From Bacteroidota bacterium (GTDB lineage: Bacteria > Bacteroidota > Bacteroidia > Chitinophagales > Chitinophagaceae): a DNA stretch of 64,000 nt. Both the position numbers and the translations under genes were made by a program. Shown in pieces: positions 25,107 through 34,159 of this stretch. Below the pieces are notes generated by a model. It did not search any database and was not told the DNA's origin. It saw nothing but the letters and a program-made list of their open reading frames with translations. The stretch spans positions 1 through 64,000 of the forward strand of contig JAEZAM010000049.1 of NCBI GenBank assembly GCA_023430465.1, in the 5' to 3' direction. The stretch's first letter is position 1, and every line of letters starts with the position of its first letter.

Positions 25107-28100
25107 ATGAGAATTCATCCAAATCCACTGATAACCTGCGTGTTAGTCATTTCTTCGTTTTTCGTGAATGCGCAGCAGCCATCCCGCTTTACCATTGGCG
25201 GGCGTACACCTGCTCCACCAACAGCCATCAGCCGTGAACCATTAACAAAAATGGACCGCGAACTGCCACGTTTCCATGGCAAAGCCCGGGTCATCCTACA
25301 GTTTACAGCCTTGCCAACTGAAGCCGAAAAGCAGGGTTTGCTTGCCCGCGGAGTAATACTACAGGAATACATTCCTGATAATGCCTATGCCGCCCTGATT
25401 GCTGCACCTCTGAACCCTGAAATGTTTCGCGCTGCGCGGGTGGGTGGTATCACAACATTCGATGCCTCAGACAAAATCCAGCCCCTGTTGAGGAACGGCC
25501 GCCTTCCTTCCTGGGCTGTTACGGTGGAAGGGAAAGTTGATTTGTGGGTGAGCTTTCCTGCAGGGTTTTCCTTAACGGACGTGACTGCAGAACTCAGCAG
25601 CCGGCAGTTTGAGATCACCTCTACATTATTCAGTAATTATGGCATACTGGCCGTTCGCGCTGAACAACACCGGCTGACTGAACTGGCTTCCTATCCTTTC
25701 ATATCCTACGTGCAGGCAGCGCCGAAAAAAGATGAGCCGTTGAATGATCATAGCATTGGAAATACAAAAGCAAATGTGCTGCAATTACCCGGGGGACGAA
25801 ATCTTCAGGGTGACGGCGTTGTGATCGGGATAGGTGATGATTCAAACCCGATGCGACACGTGGACCTTGAGGGCCGTGTGATAAACCATTCTGCCCAGAC
25901 GGGCAATTCGCATGGTCTTCACGTAAGTGGTACCGCGGCCGGGGCAGGCAATGTACGCGAACTGGCCCGGGGCTTCGCGCCGCATGCGAAGATCATTGCA
26001 CAAAGCTATTCGAATATACTCGGTTACGCACCACAATATGTACAGGACCATGGAATGGTGATCACCAACAATTCTTACGGTAACGTCGTAAATGATTGCG
26101 CCACCTTCGGTATCTATGATCTCTACTCGAGGGTAATGGATCAGCAGGCTTTCCAGTTACCACACCTGCAGCATGTATTTGCTTCGGGTAACAGCGGAAG
26201 CTATAACTGCTATAATTATACTGCTGGTTTCAGTAACGTACTCGGTGCGTATCAGACAGCCAAGAACACCATCGTTGTCGGGAATGGGAATGCTGTTTAC
26301 AATCATAACTCAAACTCAAGTAAAGGACCAGTGAGGGATGGTCGTGTAAAACCGGAGATCACTGCGCAGGGCACTTCGGTTTATTCGCTCAATCCAGTAA
26401 ATGGCTATGCCTACAATACGGGCACCAGCATGTCGTCACCGGCAGTAGCAGGCGGACTTGCATTGCTTTACCAGCGCTATCGGCAACTCCATGGTGGTGC
26501 AGATCCTGAAAACGGGTTGATGAAGGCGCTACTGGTCAATGGTGCAGATGATAAAGGCAATCCGGGCGTAGATTATCGGTTTGGATTTGGATGGATGAAT
26601 CTGCTCCGCTCGGTAAAGATGCTGGAAAACGGGAACTATTTCACCGGATCTGTAAATGCAGCCGCGACAAATACGCACTCCATCACGATTCCTGCCGGTT
26701 CAACTATCGCCCTGTTGAAAGTGATGCTGTACTGGAATGATTCTGCTGCAGCGCCTTATTCATCAAGAGCACTGGTGAATGATCTTGATCTTGAAGTGGT
26801 TTCTCCTTCCGCAACCATATACTATCCCCAGATTCTCGACACAATTCCCGCGAATGTCAATAATCCAGCAACCACGGGACCTGATCACTGGAACAATATT
26901 GAACAGGTAGTTATAACCAACCCGGGCACGGGGACGTTCACCTTTAATGTTAAAGGAACAACGATCCCTCTCGCTCCACAGCATGGATACTACCTGGTGT
27001 TCGATACACTTGCTGCCGGTGTGACGCTTACCTATCCGGCAGGTGGTGAGCGTATGGTGACGGGAGAGCAGGTTTATGTGACCTGGGATGCTTATGGCAA
27101 TCCCGCCAATGATTTCACCATTGAACAATCCGTCAACGGCGGACCTTTTGCACCCGTTGTCGCCACTGTTGCTGCATCGGCGCGGCAGGTTAGCTGGGCG
27201 CCCACGATGCCTTTTGCTGAAAATGTCAGGCTGAAAATCATTCATAACGGAACGGGAAATGAATCCATCAGCAATCCGTTCACCGTATTGGGTGTACCCG
27301 CGAACTTCACCGCCACTGTGTCCTGTCCCGGCTATATCACCACCTCATGGAATGCTGTATTGGGCGCCACTGACTATGAGATTTTTATCTTACGCAATAA
27401 TGAAATGTTGCCGGTTGCAACAACAACTGCCACCACGTATACCATCAGCGGATTATCACCAGACAGTACCTATTGGGTTTCTGTTCGCGCAAGGATCAAT
27501 GGCCAACCCAGCCGCCGGGTAGATGCGCTGGGCCGTCAGCCAAATACCGGAACATGTACCGGTACGGTATCGGATAATGATCTTCGACTGGAAACGATCC
27601 TGGCGCCACGCTCAGGCCGCCGGTTTACCTCAACGGAATTGACCGCCACAACACCGGTCACTATCCGGATCCGTAATCTAGATGATGTCACCGCCACGGG
27701 CAACATCGATGTATCATATCAGTTAGACAACGGCGCGTTTATTCATGAAACCATCGTTTCACCAGCCATTGCTGCGGGTGGAACTTTTGACTACACCTTT
27801 GCAACAACGATCGATCTCAGTGCGACGGGCACTTACAACCTCCGGGCTGCGATCGACTATCCCGGTGATGCAGTGGCTGTGAACGATAGTCTTGCTGCGG
27901 TAGTGCGCCAGTTGGATAATCCGTTCATAGATCTTGCAGCAGCGCCATTTCTTGATGACCTCGAAGCTGCACCCAAAGCTGAACAGAAAGGCAGAGTAGT
28001 AGGTCTTGCCGGACTTGACAGATATGATTTCATAGCCTCGACCATATACGGACGCGTGAGAACATTTCTTACATCAGGAAACGCCCGCTCCGGTAACCGT

Positions 28101-30473
28101 GCACTAACGCTGGATACAGATCGCTTCCATGCGCCGGGTAACATTGATTCACTTACCGGTACGTTTAATGTTGCGGGTTTTGATGTGCTTACGGATGATA
28201 TCCGCCTGGACTTTCAATACAAGCATCATGGCCAGACCCCTAATGCAGCCAACAATACATGGATACGGGGAAATGACCAGCAGCCCTGGGTACCCGTGTT
28301 TGATCTGTATGCAAACCAGGAGGCACCAGGTGTTTTCAAAAGAAGCAGCAGTATCGAAGTGAGTGATCTGCTCGATGCCAACGGACAGGTGTTTACATCC
28401 AGTTTCCAGGTGCGTTGGGGACAATGGGGAAATATGCTAGCAGCCGATTATGAAAGCGGTGCCGGTTATACGCTGGATGATATACGTCTTTATCGCGTCA
28501 TCGATGATATCCAGATGATCCGGATCGATACGCCGATCGTTTCGAGTTGCGGACTGGGCAACGCAGAGCAGGTAAAGGTTACGGTTCGCAACAGCGCCAA
28601 CCATACTATCAATTCCATCCCGGTGTCAATGCAGGCTGATGGCGGTACCATTCATACTGAAACAATACCATCGATCGGGCCGAACAGTACTGTCCAGTAT
28701 ACCTTCACGGCAACAGTTGATCTGTCATCATTTGGTGATCATACGGTTCGTACCTGGGTTGATCTTGCCACGGATACTTACCGGGATAATGACACTGCTG
28801 TTGTAGAGCTTCATAATTCACCCATCATCAGCACTTTCCCTTACCTGCAGGATTTCGAAGCGGGAGATGGCAACTGGTATACAAGAGGGAAGAATAGTTC
28901 ATGGGCGCTCGGTACCCCTTCTGCACCGCGTATCCGACGTGCAGCGAGTGGCGTCAAGGCATGGAAGACAGGACTGGCGGGCAACTATAACGATGCCGAG
29001 TTCTCTTACTTGTATTCGCCCTGCTTTGATATTACCGGCATGACAAATCCTACCCTGAGCCTCAGCCTCGCGCTTGATCTGGAAGACTGCGGCGCCGGCG
29101 GTGCATGCGATGTTGGCTATATAGAATACTCCGCCGACGGGGTTAACTGGACGCGACTGGGCAATACCGGTTCCGGTACAAACTGGTACAACCGCAACTA
29201 TCCTGGCAACCCGGCCTGGAGCATTGAAAATTATACACGCTGGCATGTGGCAACTACAGCCTTGCCCACCGGCATGAGCCGGCTGAGATTGCGTGTTGTC
29301 CTTTCCAGTGATCCGTATGTCAACCGCGAAGGAATTGCCATCGATGACGTTCATATTTATGACAACGTGAACGGCATCTATACAGGCCCGCCACTTACCA
29401 GCGCACCAGTGGTGCAAATACCAACCGGTACAGGTTGGACGGATTTTACATCAGGTGGTAAACTGATCGCTTCCATCAACGCAAACGGACAGGCACCGGG
29501 TCCCGTCGAGGCAATGGCTTATATACATTCCGGCTCTGTGAGAAGCTACCAGGGCCAGTATTATCATAACAGAAACATCACATTAAAGCCAGCCGTGAAT
29601 ATCCTGTCGGACAGTGTAACCGTAAGAATGTATTTCACTGATGCGGAAACCGAAGCGCTGATCAATGCCACTGGTTGTGCGGGCTGCACTAAGCCGGCAA
29701 GTGCATATGATCTTGGGGTATCGAAATACAGCGACGCGAATGATGCCATGGAAAATGGTTCATTATCGGATGATCTTTCCGGGTCCTGGAATTTTATCAC
29801 TTCTGCAAATGCGCGAAAAGTACCATTTGACAATGGCTACTATGTGGAATTCAAGGTGATTGATTTCTCAGAGTTCTGGCTCAACAACGGTGGTGTAAAC
29901 AACAATCAGCCGCTTCCTGTGACACTACTGTCATTCAATGCACGAAAGCAGGGCGAAAAAAATGTGGTTGTGGAATGGAAGACGGAAGCCGAGCGGGATC
30001 TGGACAGCTATGTAGTTGAGGTGGCAAAAGGAAATCAGCAATTGCAGGCGAATAATTTTACCACGATAGGGCAGGTGACTGCTGCAGGAAGCACGTTCTA
30101 TTCGTTCACCGATGAAGAAGACAATAAATCAGGTGTACGATATTACCGCTTACGCATGGTAGACCGGGATGGATCGTTTACCTGGTCCCCGGTGCGCCCG
30201 GTGGTGTTCCGCAATGAGATCAAATGGCAGGTGTATCCAAACCCAACCGATGGCAGGTTCAGCGTTATTTACCAGGTTGCTTCGGGTGAGATAGTCGACA
30301 TGGTTGTTCGTGATGTAACCGGCAGACAGGTGGCTGCGATCCGCAGGAAGGCGACGGGTTTTGTGGAGAAAGCCGATATCGATCTGGGCGAGGCCATCCA
30401 TGCTGCGGGTTTATATCTTGTGGAAGTTTCAGCAGGAGATCGCAAGGAGTTATTCCGGGTGCTAAAGCGGTAA
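25107..30473 (+). CDS. secreted subtilisin-like (S8) protease with T9SS type A sorting domain
   Basis: 1788 aa. Signal peptide ends near SFFVNAQQ. The S8 catalytic domain carries Asp244 (GIGDDSNP), His269 (SHGLHVSGTAAG) and Ser441 (GTSMSSPAVAGG), with the oxyanion asparagine region in VFASGNSGSYNC. A jelly-roll-like P domain region follows, then a fibronectin type III module (VSCPGYITTSWNAVLGATDY; SGLSPDSTYWVSVRARI), two CARDB-like repeats (for example NTGTCTGTVSDNDLRLETI; TFNYTFATTIDLSATGTYNL-like segments), and MAM-like lectin regions. The T9SS type A C-terminal domain starts near residue 1706 (WQVYPNPTDGRFSVIY) and ends FRVLKR. It is exported through T9SS to the surface or medium. Substrate unknown. 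Confidence 0.92.
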   Translation: MRIHPNPLITCVLVISSFFVNAQQPSRFTIGGRTPAPPTAISREPLTKMDRELPRFHGKARVILQFTALPTEAEKQGLLARGVILQEYIPDNAYAALIAAPLNPEMFRAARVGGITTFDASDKIQPLLRNGRLPSWAVTVEGKVDLWVSFPAGFSLTDVTAELSSRQFEITSTLFSNYGILAVRAEQHRLTELASYPFISYVQAAPKKDEPLNDHSIGNTKANVLQLPGGRNLQGDGVVIGIGDDSNPMRHVDLEGRVINHSAQTGNSHGLHVSGTAAGAGNVRELARGFAPHAKIIAQSYSNILGYAPQYVQDHGMVITNNSYGNVVNDCATFGIYDLYSRVMDQQAFQLPHLQHVFASGNSGSYNCYNYTAGFSNVLGAYQTAKNTIVVGNGNAVYNHNSNSSKGPVRDGRVKPEITAQGTSVYSLNPVNGYAYNTGTSMSSPAVAGGLALLYQRYRQLHGGADPENGLMKALLVNGADDKGNPGVDYRFGFGWMNLLRSVKMLENGNYFTGSVNAAATNTHSITIPAGSTIALLKVMLYWNDSAAAPYSSRALVNDLDLEVVSPSATIYYPQILDTIPANVNNPATTGPDHWNNIEQVVITNPGTGTFTFNVKGTTIPLAPQHGYYLVFDTLAAGVTLTYPAGGERMVTGEQVYVTWDAYGNPANDFTIEQSVNGGPFAPVVATVAASARQVSWAPTMPFAENVRLKIIHNGTGNESISNPFTVLGVPANFTATVSCPGYITTSWNAVLGATDYEIFILRNNEMLPVATTTATTYTISGLSPDSTYWVSVRARINGQPSRRVDALGRQPNTGTCTGTVSDNDLRLETILAPRSGRRFTSTELTATTPVTIRIRNLDDVTATGNIDVSYQLDNGAFIHETIVSPAIAAGGTFDYTFATTIDLSATGTYNLRAAIDYPGDAVAVNDSLAAVVRQLDNPFIDLAAAPFLDDLEAAPKAEQKGRVVGLAGLDRYDFIASTIYGRVRTFLTSGNARSGNRALTLDTDRFHAPGNIDSLTGTFNVAGFDVLTDDIRLDFQYKHHGQTPNAANNTWIRGNDQQPWVPVFDLYANQEAPGVFKRSSSIEVSDLLDANGQVFTSSFQVRWGQWGNMLAADYESGAGYTLDDIRLYRVIDDIQMIRIDTPIVSSCGLGNAEQVKVTVRNSANHTINSIPVSMQADGGTIHTETIPSIGPNSTVQYTFTATVDLSSFGDHTVRTWVDLATDTYRDNDTAVVELHNSPIISTFPYLQDFEAGDGNWYTRGKNSSWALGTPSAPRIRRAASGVKAWKTGLAGNYNDAEFSYLYSPCFDITGMTNPTLSLSLALDLEDCGAGGACDVGYIEYSADGVNWTRLGNTGSGTNWYNRNYPGNPAWSIENYTRWHVATTALPTGMSRLRLRVVLSSDPYVNREGIAIDDVHIYDNVNGIYTGPPLTSAPVVQIPTGTGWTDFTSGGKLIASINANGQAPGPVEAMAYIHSGSVRSYQGQYYHNRNITLKPAVNILSDSVTVRMYFTDAETEALINATGCAGCTKPASAYDLGVSKYSDANDAMENGSLSDDLSGSWNFITSANARKVPFDNGYYVEFKVIDFSEFWLNNGGVNNNQPLPVTLLSFNARKQGEKNVVVEWKTEAERDLDSYVVEVAKGNQQLQANNFTTIGQVTAAGSTFYSFTDEEDNKSGVRYYRLRMVDRDGSFTWSPVRPVVFRNEIKWQVYPNPTDGRFSVIYQVASGEIVDMVVRDVTGRQVAAIRRKATGFVEKADIDLGEAIHAAGLYLVEVSAGDRKELFRVLKR

Positions 30474-30494
30474 CTTTTCTTCGTAAAATAACGT

Positions 30495-30528
30495 GTACAG
30501 GCCTCCAAACGGAGGCCTGTACTGCTTT
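30495..30528 (+). terminator. Rho-independent terminator
   Basis: Perfect 12-bp stem GTACAGGCCTCC / GGAGGCCTGTAC, loop AAAC, then TGCTTTT. It lies 21 bases after the subtilase stop. The T tract is short, so it could also serve as a leader structure for the next gene. Confidence 0.82.
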
Positions 30529-30573
30529 TGGTAAGATTATTGTTTATGGATGGAACCAGAACCATCCAATGCT

Positions 30574-31584
30574 ATGAGAAAACCCATCCGCCTGCTTATT
30601 CTTCTGCTCTTCCTTTGCAGGTATGCCCAAGCCCAGCATTGCGATGTTCCCGATACACTTTTCACCAACGATACGATAGTCGTCTGCTCAGGTACCACTT
30701 ACCAACTGGATGCACCTGTCGTCGCAGGTGCCAGCTATGCCTGGTCAACAATGGAAACCAGTTCATCGATTACCATACCTGTCAGCGGAATGTATTGGGT
30801 GACAGTAACGGCTGGCGCCTGCAGCCGGGTTGATACAGTAACTGTCCTGTTTAATTCCTTCCTGCTGTCACCGCTGGTGCCTGATCTTAAACTTTGCAAA
30901 GGCCGCCCTGCTACCCCCTTCACCGGGGTTGGCCAACAGATACAATGGTATACCGACCCACTTGGTGGTACGGGCACTTCCGGTTTCCCGGTTCCTTCTA
31001 CATCCGATACAGGTACTACCATCTATTGGTTCACCCAAACCATGCAGGGATGTGAAAGTCCAAGGGTACCGGTTACGGTAAAAGTGATCGATAAGCCATA
31101 CTTCGATCTTGGTGAGGCATTCATCATCCCCTGTGGTAGTTCGATCACCCTGCAGGTGGTTCCCGACGGTGAATCGGACTACACCTGGAGCAATGGCAGT
31201 CATGCGATATCTATGGAGGTTCGTCAGCGGGGCACTTACCAGCTTTATGCGGAGAATATGTGTGGTGATTTCCGCGATACCACACGGGCCGTGGAATGCC
31301 AGGATAACTGCGTTCAGTTTCCAACAGCCTTCACTCCCAATGGTGATGGAAAAAACGACGGCTATGGTGCGTCCTATTTTTGCCCGGTGAATAAGTTCAG
31401 ACTGGTGATCTATAACAGGAATGGGGAGATGGTATTTCAAACCACGGACCCATCTGCCAGGTGGAACGGTGTATTCCGTTCCAAATTACAACCCGCCGGT
31501 GTGTATGTATTCATGGCTGAGTTCGATGATTTTATCCTGAAAAAGCCGTTTACGCAGAAAGGAACTTTCGTATTGATCCGGTAA
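30574..31584 (+). CDS. secreted protein with T9SS type B (CHU_C) C-terminal domain
   Basis: 336 aa from ATG MRKPIRLLILLLFLCRYAQA; ATGs at 30546 and 30550 add a non-hydrophobic leader and are less likely. The signal peptide is followed by Ig-like modules with alternating DxY/W patterns: one at about 30-95 (CSGTTYQLDAPVVAGASYAW), one Bacteroidetes Ig-like repeat (LCKGRPATPFTGVGQQIQWY), one more before the end. The C-terminal CHU_C/gliding-motility domain (TAFTPNGDGKNDG near residue 252, then FRLVIYNRNGEMVFQT and GVYVFMAEF) directs secretion through T9SS as type B cargo. Probably a surface adhesin or structural protein. It may have its own promoter after the terminator at 30495. Confidence 0.9.
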   Translation: MRKPIRLLILLLFLCRYAQAQHCDVPDTLFTNDTIVVCSGTTYQLDAPVVAGASYAWSTMETSSSITIPVSGMYWVTVTAGACSRVDTVTVLFNSFLLSPLVPDLKLCKGRPATPFTGVGQQIQWYTDPLGGTGTSGFPVPSTSDTGTTIYWFTQTMQGCESPRVPVTVKVIDKPYFDLGEAFIIPCGSSITLQVVPDGESDYTWSNGSHAISMEVRQRGTYQLYAENMCGDFRDTTRAVECQDNCVQFPTAFTPNGDGKNDGYGASYFCPVNKFRLVIYNRNGEMVFQTTDPSARWNGVFRSKLQPAGVYVFMAEFDDFILKKPFTQKGTFVLIR

Positions 31585-31590
31585 TAAAAA

Positions 31591-31620
31591 AGCCAGGACT
31601 ATGTCCTGGCTGCTCAGTTT
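31591..31620. terminator. bidirectional terminator
   Basis: Stem AGCCAGGAC (31591-31599) / GTCCTGGCT (31603-31611), with six A on the left and a short T tract on the right. It lies between the convergent genes at 30574 (+) and 31634 (-). Confidence 0.85.
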
Positions 31621-31633
31621 TACCTGAATATGT

Positions 31634-31837
31634 TTACCATCCCTGTTTAGCTATACCTGCTTTGATGGCAGCCAGTGCTTTTTCTTCTCCAAGGAGTGTA
31701 GTCAGCTTGTTTCCTTTACCATCATTTCCCTGTGCCATATATGCTCCTTTAGCTGTCTTTGTGATGACCGCATCTTTAATGGGAACACCTTTTTCTTTGG
31801 TTTTTACATTGTAAGCTGTAAGAGTTACGTCTGCCAT
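31634..31837 (-). CDS. 67-aa conserved-looking small protein, unknown function
   Basis: 67 aa, no signal peptide. The first half is beta-like (MADVTLTAYNVKTKEKGVPI, then DAVITKTAKGAYMAQG), the second half a helix (EEKALAAIKAGIAKQGW). The segment KDAVITKTAKGAYMAQGNDG suggests a small soluble fold with a glycine/asparagine loop. I recall similar short proteins from Chitinophagaceae but know no function. Clean ATG, own terminator on the 3' side, and divergent spacing of about 200 bases to gyrB's terminator argue that it is a real gene. Confidence 0.72.
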   Translation of the reverse strand: MADVTLTAYNVKTKEKGVPIKDAVITKTAKGAYMAQGNDGKGNKLTTLLGEEKALAAIKAGIAKQGW

Positions 31838-31986
31838 GATGATAGATTTTTGAATTAGTAATATCTGAAATTAAGCAATTCGGCGGGTTCCGGCGGATAT
31901 TCTTGGCTGCTGGCCCGGCATTGCGGCCGATTTTGCGGATAAATGGCTGAAAACCAAATTTCACCCAAAACCGGGTATACAGGCCT

Positions 31987-32019
31987 GAAAAAGAAAAATC
32001 CCTGCCAAAGACAGGGATT
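31987..32019 (-). terminator. Rho-independent terminator of gyrB
   Basis: On the minus strand AATCCCTG, loop TCTTTGG, CAGGGATT, then TTTCTTTTTC. It lies 27 bases past the gyrB stop. Confidence 0.88.
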
Positions 32020-32045
32020 CCCGTTATTTTTTTAAAATATTCCGA

Positions 32046-34025
32046 TCAGATATCCAGCTTTGCATACTTCGCATGGGTCTCGATGAATTCCCTGCGGGGG
32101 GCTACTTCGTCACCCATCAGCATGCTGAAGATACGGTCAGCTTCGGCAGCACTTTCGATGGTGACCTGCTTCAAGGTCCTTGTATCGGGGTTCATGGTGG
32201 TCTCCCACAACTGGTCAGCGTTCATTTCACCCAGACCTTTATATCGCTGGATGGTTACTGACTCTTCTTTACCACCACCCAGTTTTTCCACCAGGTTCTT
32301 CCGTTGGGTTTCGTTATATGCATAAGCCTGCTCTTTTCCCTTCTTGATCAGGTAAAGCGGGGGCTGTGCGATGTATACGTATCCCTGGCGAACCAGTTCG
32401 GTCATATAGCGGTAGATGAAGGTCAGGATCAGTGTGGCGATGTGAGATCCATCTACGTCGGCATCGGTCATGATGATCAGTTTGTGATACCGGAGTTTAG
32501 CCAGGTTCAGTGCCTTTGGATCTTCCGGTGTGCCTACTGTGACGCCCAATGCGGTGTACATGTTGCGGATCTCCTCGTTCTCGTAGATCTTGTGCTCCAT
32601 GGCTTTTTCTACGTTGAGGATCTTACCGCGGAGAGGCAGGATGGCCTGGTAGGTCCTGTTACGGCCCTGTTTGGCCGTACCGCCCGCTGAGTCACCCTCG
32701 ACGAGATAGAGTTCGCATTTATTTGGATCACGATCGGAACAGTCGGCTAGTTTACCGGGTAGTCCGCCACCGGTCAGCACGGATTTGCGCTGCACCATTT
32801 CCCTTGCTTTGCGGGCGGCCGCACGTGCCTGCGCAGCGATGATCACTTTGGCAACGATGTTCTTGGCTTCTTTGGGATTTTCTTCAAGATAGGCCTCGAG
32901 CACACGGGATACGGTTGTGTCCACGACCCCCATGACTTCGTTATTTCCAAGCTTTGTTTTGGTTTGCCCTTCAAATTGTGGTTCAGGTACTTTCACGGAT
33001 ATGATCGCGCTGAGTCCTTCGCGGAAGTCATCTCCCTCGATTTCTACTTTGGCTTTTTCAAATAAACCGTTTTTGTCACCATAGCTTTTGAAGACGCGGG
33101 TCAGTGCGCGACGGAAGCCCGACACGTGAGTTCCGCCCTCGATCGTGTTGATATTATTGACGTAGGAGTAGATGTGTTCACTATAGCTGTCATTATAGCT
33201 GAGCGCAACTTCCACCATCACATTGGTGTTGTCATCGCGGCCTTCTACGGAAATAACTTTTGGGATCAGTGCATTGCGGCCGGCGCTGGTATCGAGCATT
33301 TCGACAAACTCCACAATACCGCCTTCGCTGTAAAAGCTTTTGGAATAAGTGGTGCCGTCTTCTTCTTTTTCACGCAGATCGTTGAGCGTAATGCGCACAC
33401 CGCGATTCAGGAAGGAAAGTTCCCGAAGACGTCCTTCCAGGATATCCTTGTTGTAGATCGTGGTGATGAAGATGCTGCCATCAGGCCAGAAATGAACCCG
33501 TGTGCCGGTTGTGGTGCTTGTGCCGATCTCACGGACCGCATACTGGGGTACTCCGATGTGATACTCCTGCTCAAACTTTTTGCCTTCACGGTTAACGGTA
33601 ACCAGCAGGCGCGTACTCAGCGCATTCACGCAGCTTACACCCACCCCATGCAGACCACCGGATACCTTGTAGGAGCCTTTATCGAATTTACCACCCGCAT
33701 GCAGGACGGTCATGACGACTTCAAGTGCAGAGCGTTTTTCCTTGGTGTGCATGGCAGTGGGGATACCACGGCCATCATCTTCCACGGAAACGCTGTTGTC
33801 TTCATGTATGGTTACAATGATGTTCTTACAATAGCCGGCAAGTGCTTCATCGATGGAGTTGTCTACCACTTCATACACGAGGTGGTGAAGTCCTTTTACA
33901 CCGATGTCCCCGATGTACATGGCCGGACGTTTCCGAACGGCTTCCAAACCTTCTAAAACCTGAATGCTATCTGCTCCATATCCGCCTCCTGCGAGGGTCA
34001 TTTCTGCGGTAGTATCTGTGCTCAT
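32046..34025 (-). CDS. gyrB: DNA gyrase subunit B
   Basis: 659 aa, usual Bacteroidetes length (no large proteobacterial insert). The GHKL ATPase domain has VVDNSIDEALAGYCKN, DGRGIP and GGLHGVGVSCVNALS. The TOPRIM domain has EGDSAGGTAKQGRNR and DADVDGSHIATLIL. The C-terminus holds the GyrA contact region (RYKGLGEMNADQLWETTMNP). With GyrA it introduces negative supercoils using ATP. The leader has a TAAATTTG element at 34072-34079. The nearest upstream gene on the same strand, lpxC-fabZ, ends 134 bases away, so a separate transcript is likely. Confidence 0.97.
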   Translation of the reverse strand: MSTDTTAEMTLAGGGYGADSIQVLEGLEAVRKRPAMYIGDIGVKGLHHLVYEVVDNSIDEALAGYCKNIIVTIHEDNSVSVEDDGRGIPTAMHTKEKRSALEVVMTVLHAGGKFDKGSYKVSGGLHGVGVSCVNALSTRLLVTVNREGKKFEQEYHIGVPQYAVREIGTSTTTGTRVHFWPDGSIFITTIYNKDILEGRLRELSFLNRGVRITLNDLREKEEDGTTYSKSFYSEGGIVEFVEMLDTSAGRNALIPKVISVEGRDDNTNVMVEVALSYNDSYSEHIYSYVNNINTIEGGTHVSGFRRALTRVFKSYGDKNGLFEKAKVEIEGDDFREGLSAIISVKVPEPQFEGQTKTKLGNNEVMGVVDTTVSRVLEAYLEENPKEAKNIVAKVIIAAQARAAARKAREMVQRKSVLTGGGLPGKLADCSDRDPNKCELYLVEGDSAGGTAKQGRNRTYQAILPLRGKILNVEKAMEHKIYENEEIRNMYTALGVTVGTPEDPKALNLAKLRYHKLIIMTDADVDGSHIATLILTFIYRYMTELVRQGYVYIAQPPLYLIKKGKEQAYAYNETQRKNLVEKLGGGKEESVTIQRYKGLGEMNADQLWETTMNPDTRTLKQVTIESAAEADRIFSMLMGDEVAPRREFIETHAKYAKLDI

Positions 34026-34071
34026 AAATGCTGTAAAATGCCGTAGTTATGTATTAAAAATACAGGACTGG

Positions 34072-34079
34072 CAAATTTA
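34072..34079 (-). promoter_or_regulatory. Bacteroidetes -7 element TAAATTTG (gyrB)
   Basis: Exact TAnnTTTG match on the minus strand 46 bases before the gyrB ATG. Confidence 0.5.
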
Positions 34080-34159
34080 CGAAAATACAGGGTGGTAAAG
34101 GGTTTTTGAGCGATGATTTTTACACAATTTTAGCCCATGTTTTCACTTGGAAAGGCAAC

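Noticed and set aside
33126..33956. 276-codon plus-strand reading frame
   Set aside because: It lies wholly antisense to gyrB; its translation has no domain signature and gyrB is unmistakable.
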